A stretch of 5,209 bases of DNA from a bacterium. Its GTDB lineage: Bacteria; Bacteroidota; Bacteroidia; Bacteroidales; Muribaculaceae. The first letter of the stretch is position 1, and each line of letters opens with the position of its first letter. This document shows positions 4,718 through 5,209 of the stretch, one piece after another. The notes beneath the pieces were generated by a model. It searched no databases. It saw nothing but the letters and a program-made list of their open reading frames with translations, and was not told the DNA's origin. A program made the position numbers and the translations under genes. Location: the NCBI GenBank assembly GCA_004561555.1, contig SFVH01000058.1:1-5209 (forward strand), read 5' to 3'.

Positions 4718-5209
4718 TTAGCGTACAGCCACTTTCTTTGCTAATTTCATGCCATCTGCATAGGTTGCGGTCACAACGTAGAAGCCGGGAGCAAGCGATG
4801 CTTTATCGATGTGGTCGTAACCTTCGGCAACAATTACTCCGGAGAGATTTACAACAGTTATTCTTGCATTGGTGGCATAGAAGCCGGTAGTTGTGCAGAG
4901 GATTTCACGACTGTCGAGTGCTTCGATGCTTTCGACAGCGGAGTTGATGGTTGTTGCCGAATATTTGGCAATACCTTCACCCTCCGGTTTGGCAATCGCC
5001 GTGGTGACGAATGTGCCGTTAGCAACGTCGGCTTTGCCGAGCGCACCAAAGCTGTGGAGCTTGGTAGCCTTGGTTATACCGTCGGTCACGTTCAAGAGGT
5101 TGAGATAGCCTTGTTTTGCACCTGTAGTGTAGGTCACTGCTGCTGCAAGGGTGTATTGACCGTAGGTAAACGGATAGTAGCAAGTACCAATGGTGTTGTT
5201 GTCGAGGGC
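4718..5209 (-). CDS. Secreted protein with type IX-like C-terminal sorting domain, 3' part
   Basis: 163 residues are visible, and the frame stays open through the right window edge, so the 5' end is missing. The last 70 or so residues (from AVESIEALDSREI to the C-terminal KKVAVR) have the beta-rich pattern of the T9SS type A sorting domain: ARITVVNLSGVIVAEG, then SLAPGFYVVTATYADGMKLAKKVAVR. This matches the usual V-x-N-x-x-G ... L-x-x-G-x-Y-x-V ... K-x-x-V-x core. Such tails direct proteins through the type IX secretion system to the cell surface in many Bacteroidota and are then cleaved off. The preceding part (LDNNTIGTCYYPFTYGQYTLAAAVTYTTGAKQG) is Thr-, Ala- and Gly-rich and looks extracellular, but I do not recognise its family. 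A GTG at 5137 is an internal codon, not the start. Similar tails also occur in species without a clear T9SS, so the secretion route is inferred. Confidence 0.8.
   Translation of the reverse strand, partial: ALDNNTIGTCYYPFTYGQYTLAAAVTYTTGAKQGYLNLLNVTDGITKATKLHSFGALGKADVANGTFVTTAIAKPEGEGIAKYSATTINSAVESIEALDSREILCTTTGFYATNARITVVNLSGVIVAEGYDHIDKASLAPGFYVVTATYADGMKLAKKVAVR

Noticed and set aside
1..5209. tRNA, rRNA, CRISPR array or prophage genes
   Set aside because: I found no cloverleaf with a conserved T-loop, no regularly spaced repeats and no phage structural or integrase genes.

Overview
The window looks like a chromosomal segment from a Bacteroidales gut-type bacterium (Bacteroidota; possibly Muribaculaceae or Bacteroides/Prevotella-like, which cannot be fixed from 5.2 kb). 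The clues are a textbook Bacteroidota promoter (TTTG, 19 bp, TACCTTTG) before the large gene, A-rich leaders without Shine-Dalgarno sequences, a NagB-like/PIG-L fusion of the type I recall from Bacteroides, and a partial secreted protein with a C-terminus resembling a type IX secretion sorting domain.

Layout. (1) Positions 2-430, plus strand: the 3' end of an NlpC/P60 cell-wall peptidase gene. (2) Positions 465-499: a strong hairpin that can end transcription from both sides, because the next gene converges on it. (3) Positions 524-1336, minus strand: a canonical glucosamine-6-phosphate deaminase, nagB, with all catalytic residues and several allosteric ones. (4) Positions 1337-1526: an AT-rich divergent promoter region. 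(5) Positions 1527-3506, plus strand: a 659-residue fusion of a NagB-like domain and a PIG-L/LmbE zinc deacetylase domain. Its NagB half has lost every catalytic residue I can align, while the deacetylase half keeps its metal motifs. (6) Positions 3606-3642: an intrinsic terminator. (7) Positions 3643-4171: a shrunken group II intron of the IIC class, sitting directly behind that terminator. It keeps much of domain I, domains V and VI, and a 79-codon remnant of its reverse transcriptase with two internal stops. (8) Positions 4172-4717: no convincing gene. This stretch holds a 48-bp palindrome resembling collapsed IS3-type insertion sequence ends and several copies of a 15-bp repeat. (9) Positions 4718-5209, minus strand: the 3' end of a secreted protein gene.

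How the genes fit together. The two NagB-family genes diverge from one short control region, which suggests a shared amino-sugar (GlcNAc/GlcN) theme. nagB supplies the step from glucosamine-6-P to fructose-6-P plus ammonia. The fusion could supply a deacetylation and use its inactive NagB half for binding, scaffolding or sensing; that role is inference. The right third is a region of mobile-element decay between two ordinary genes.
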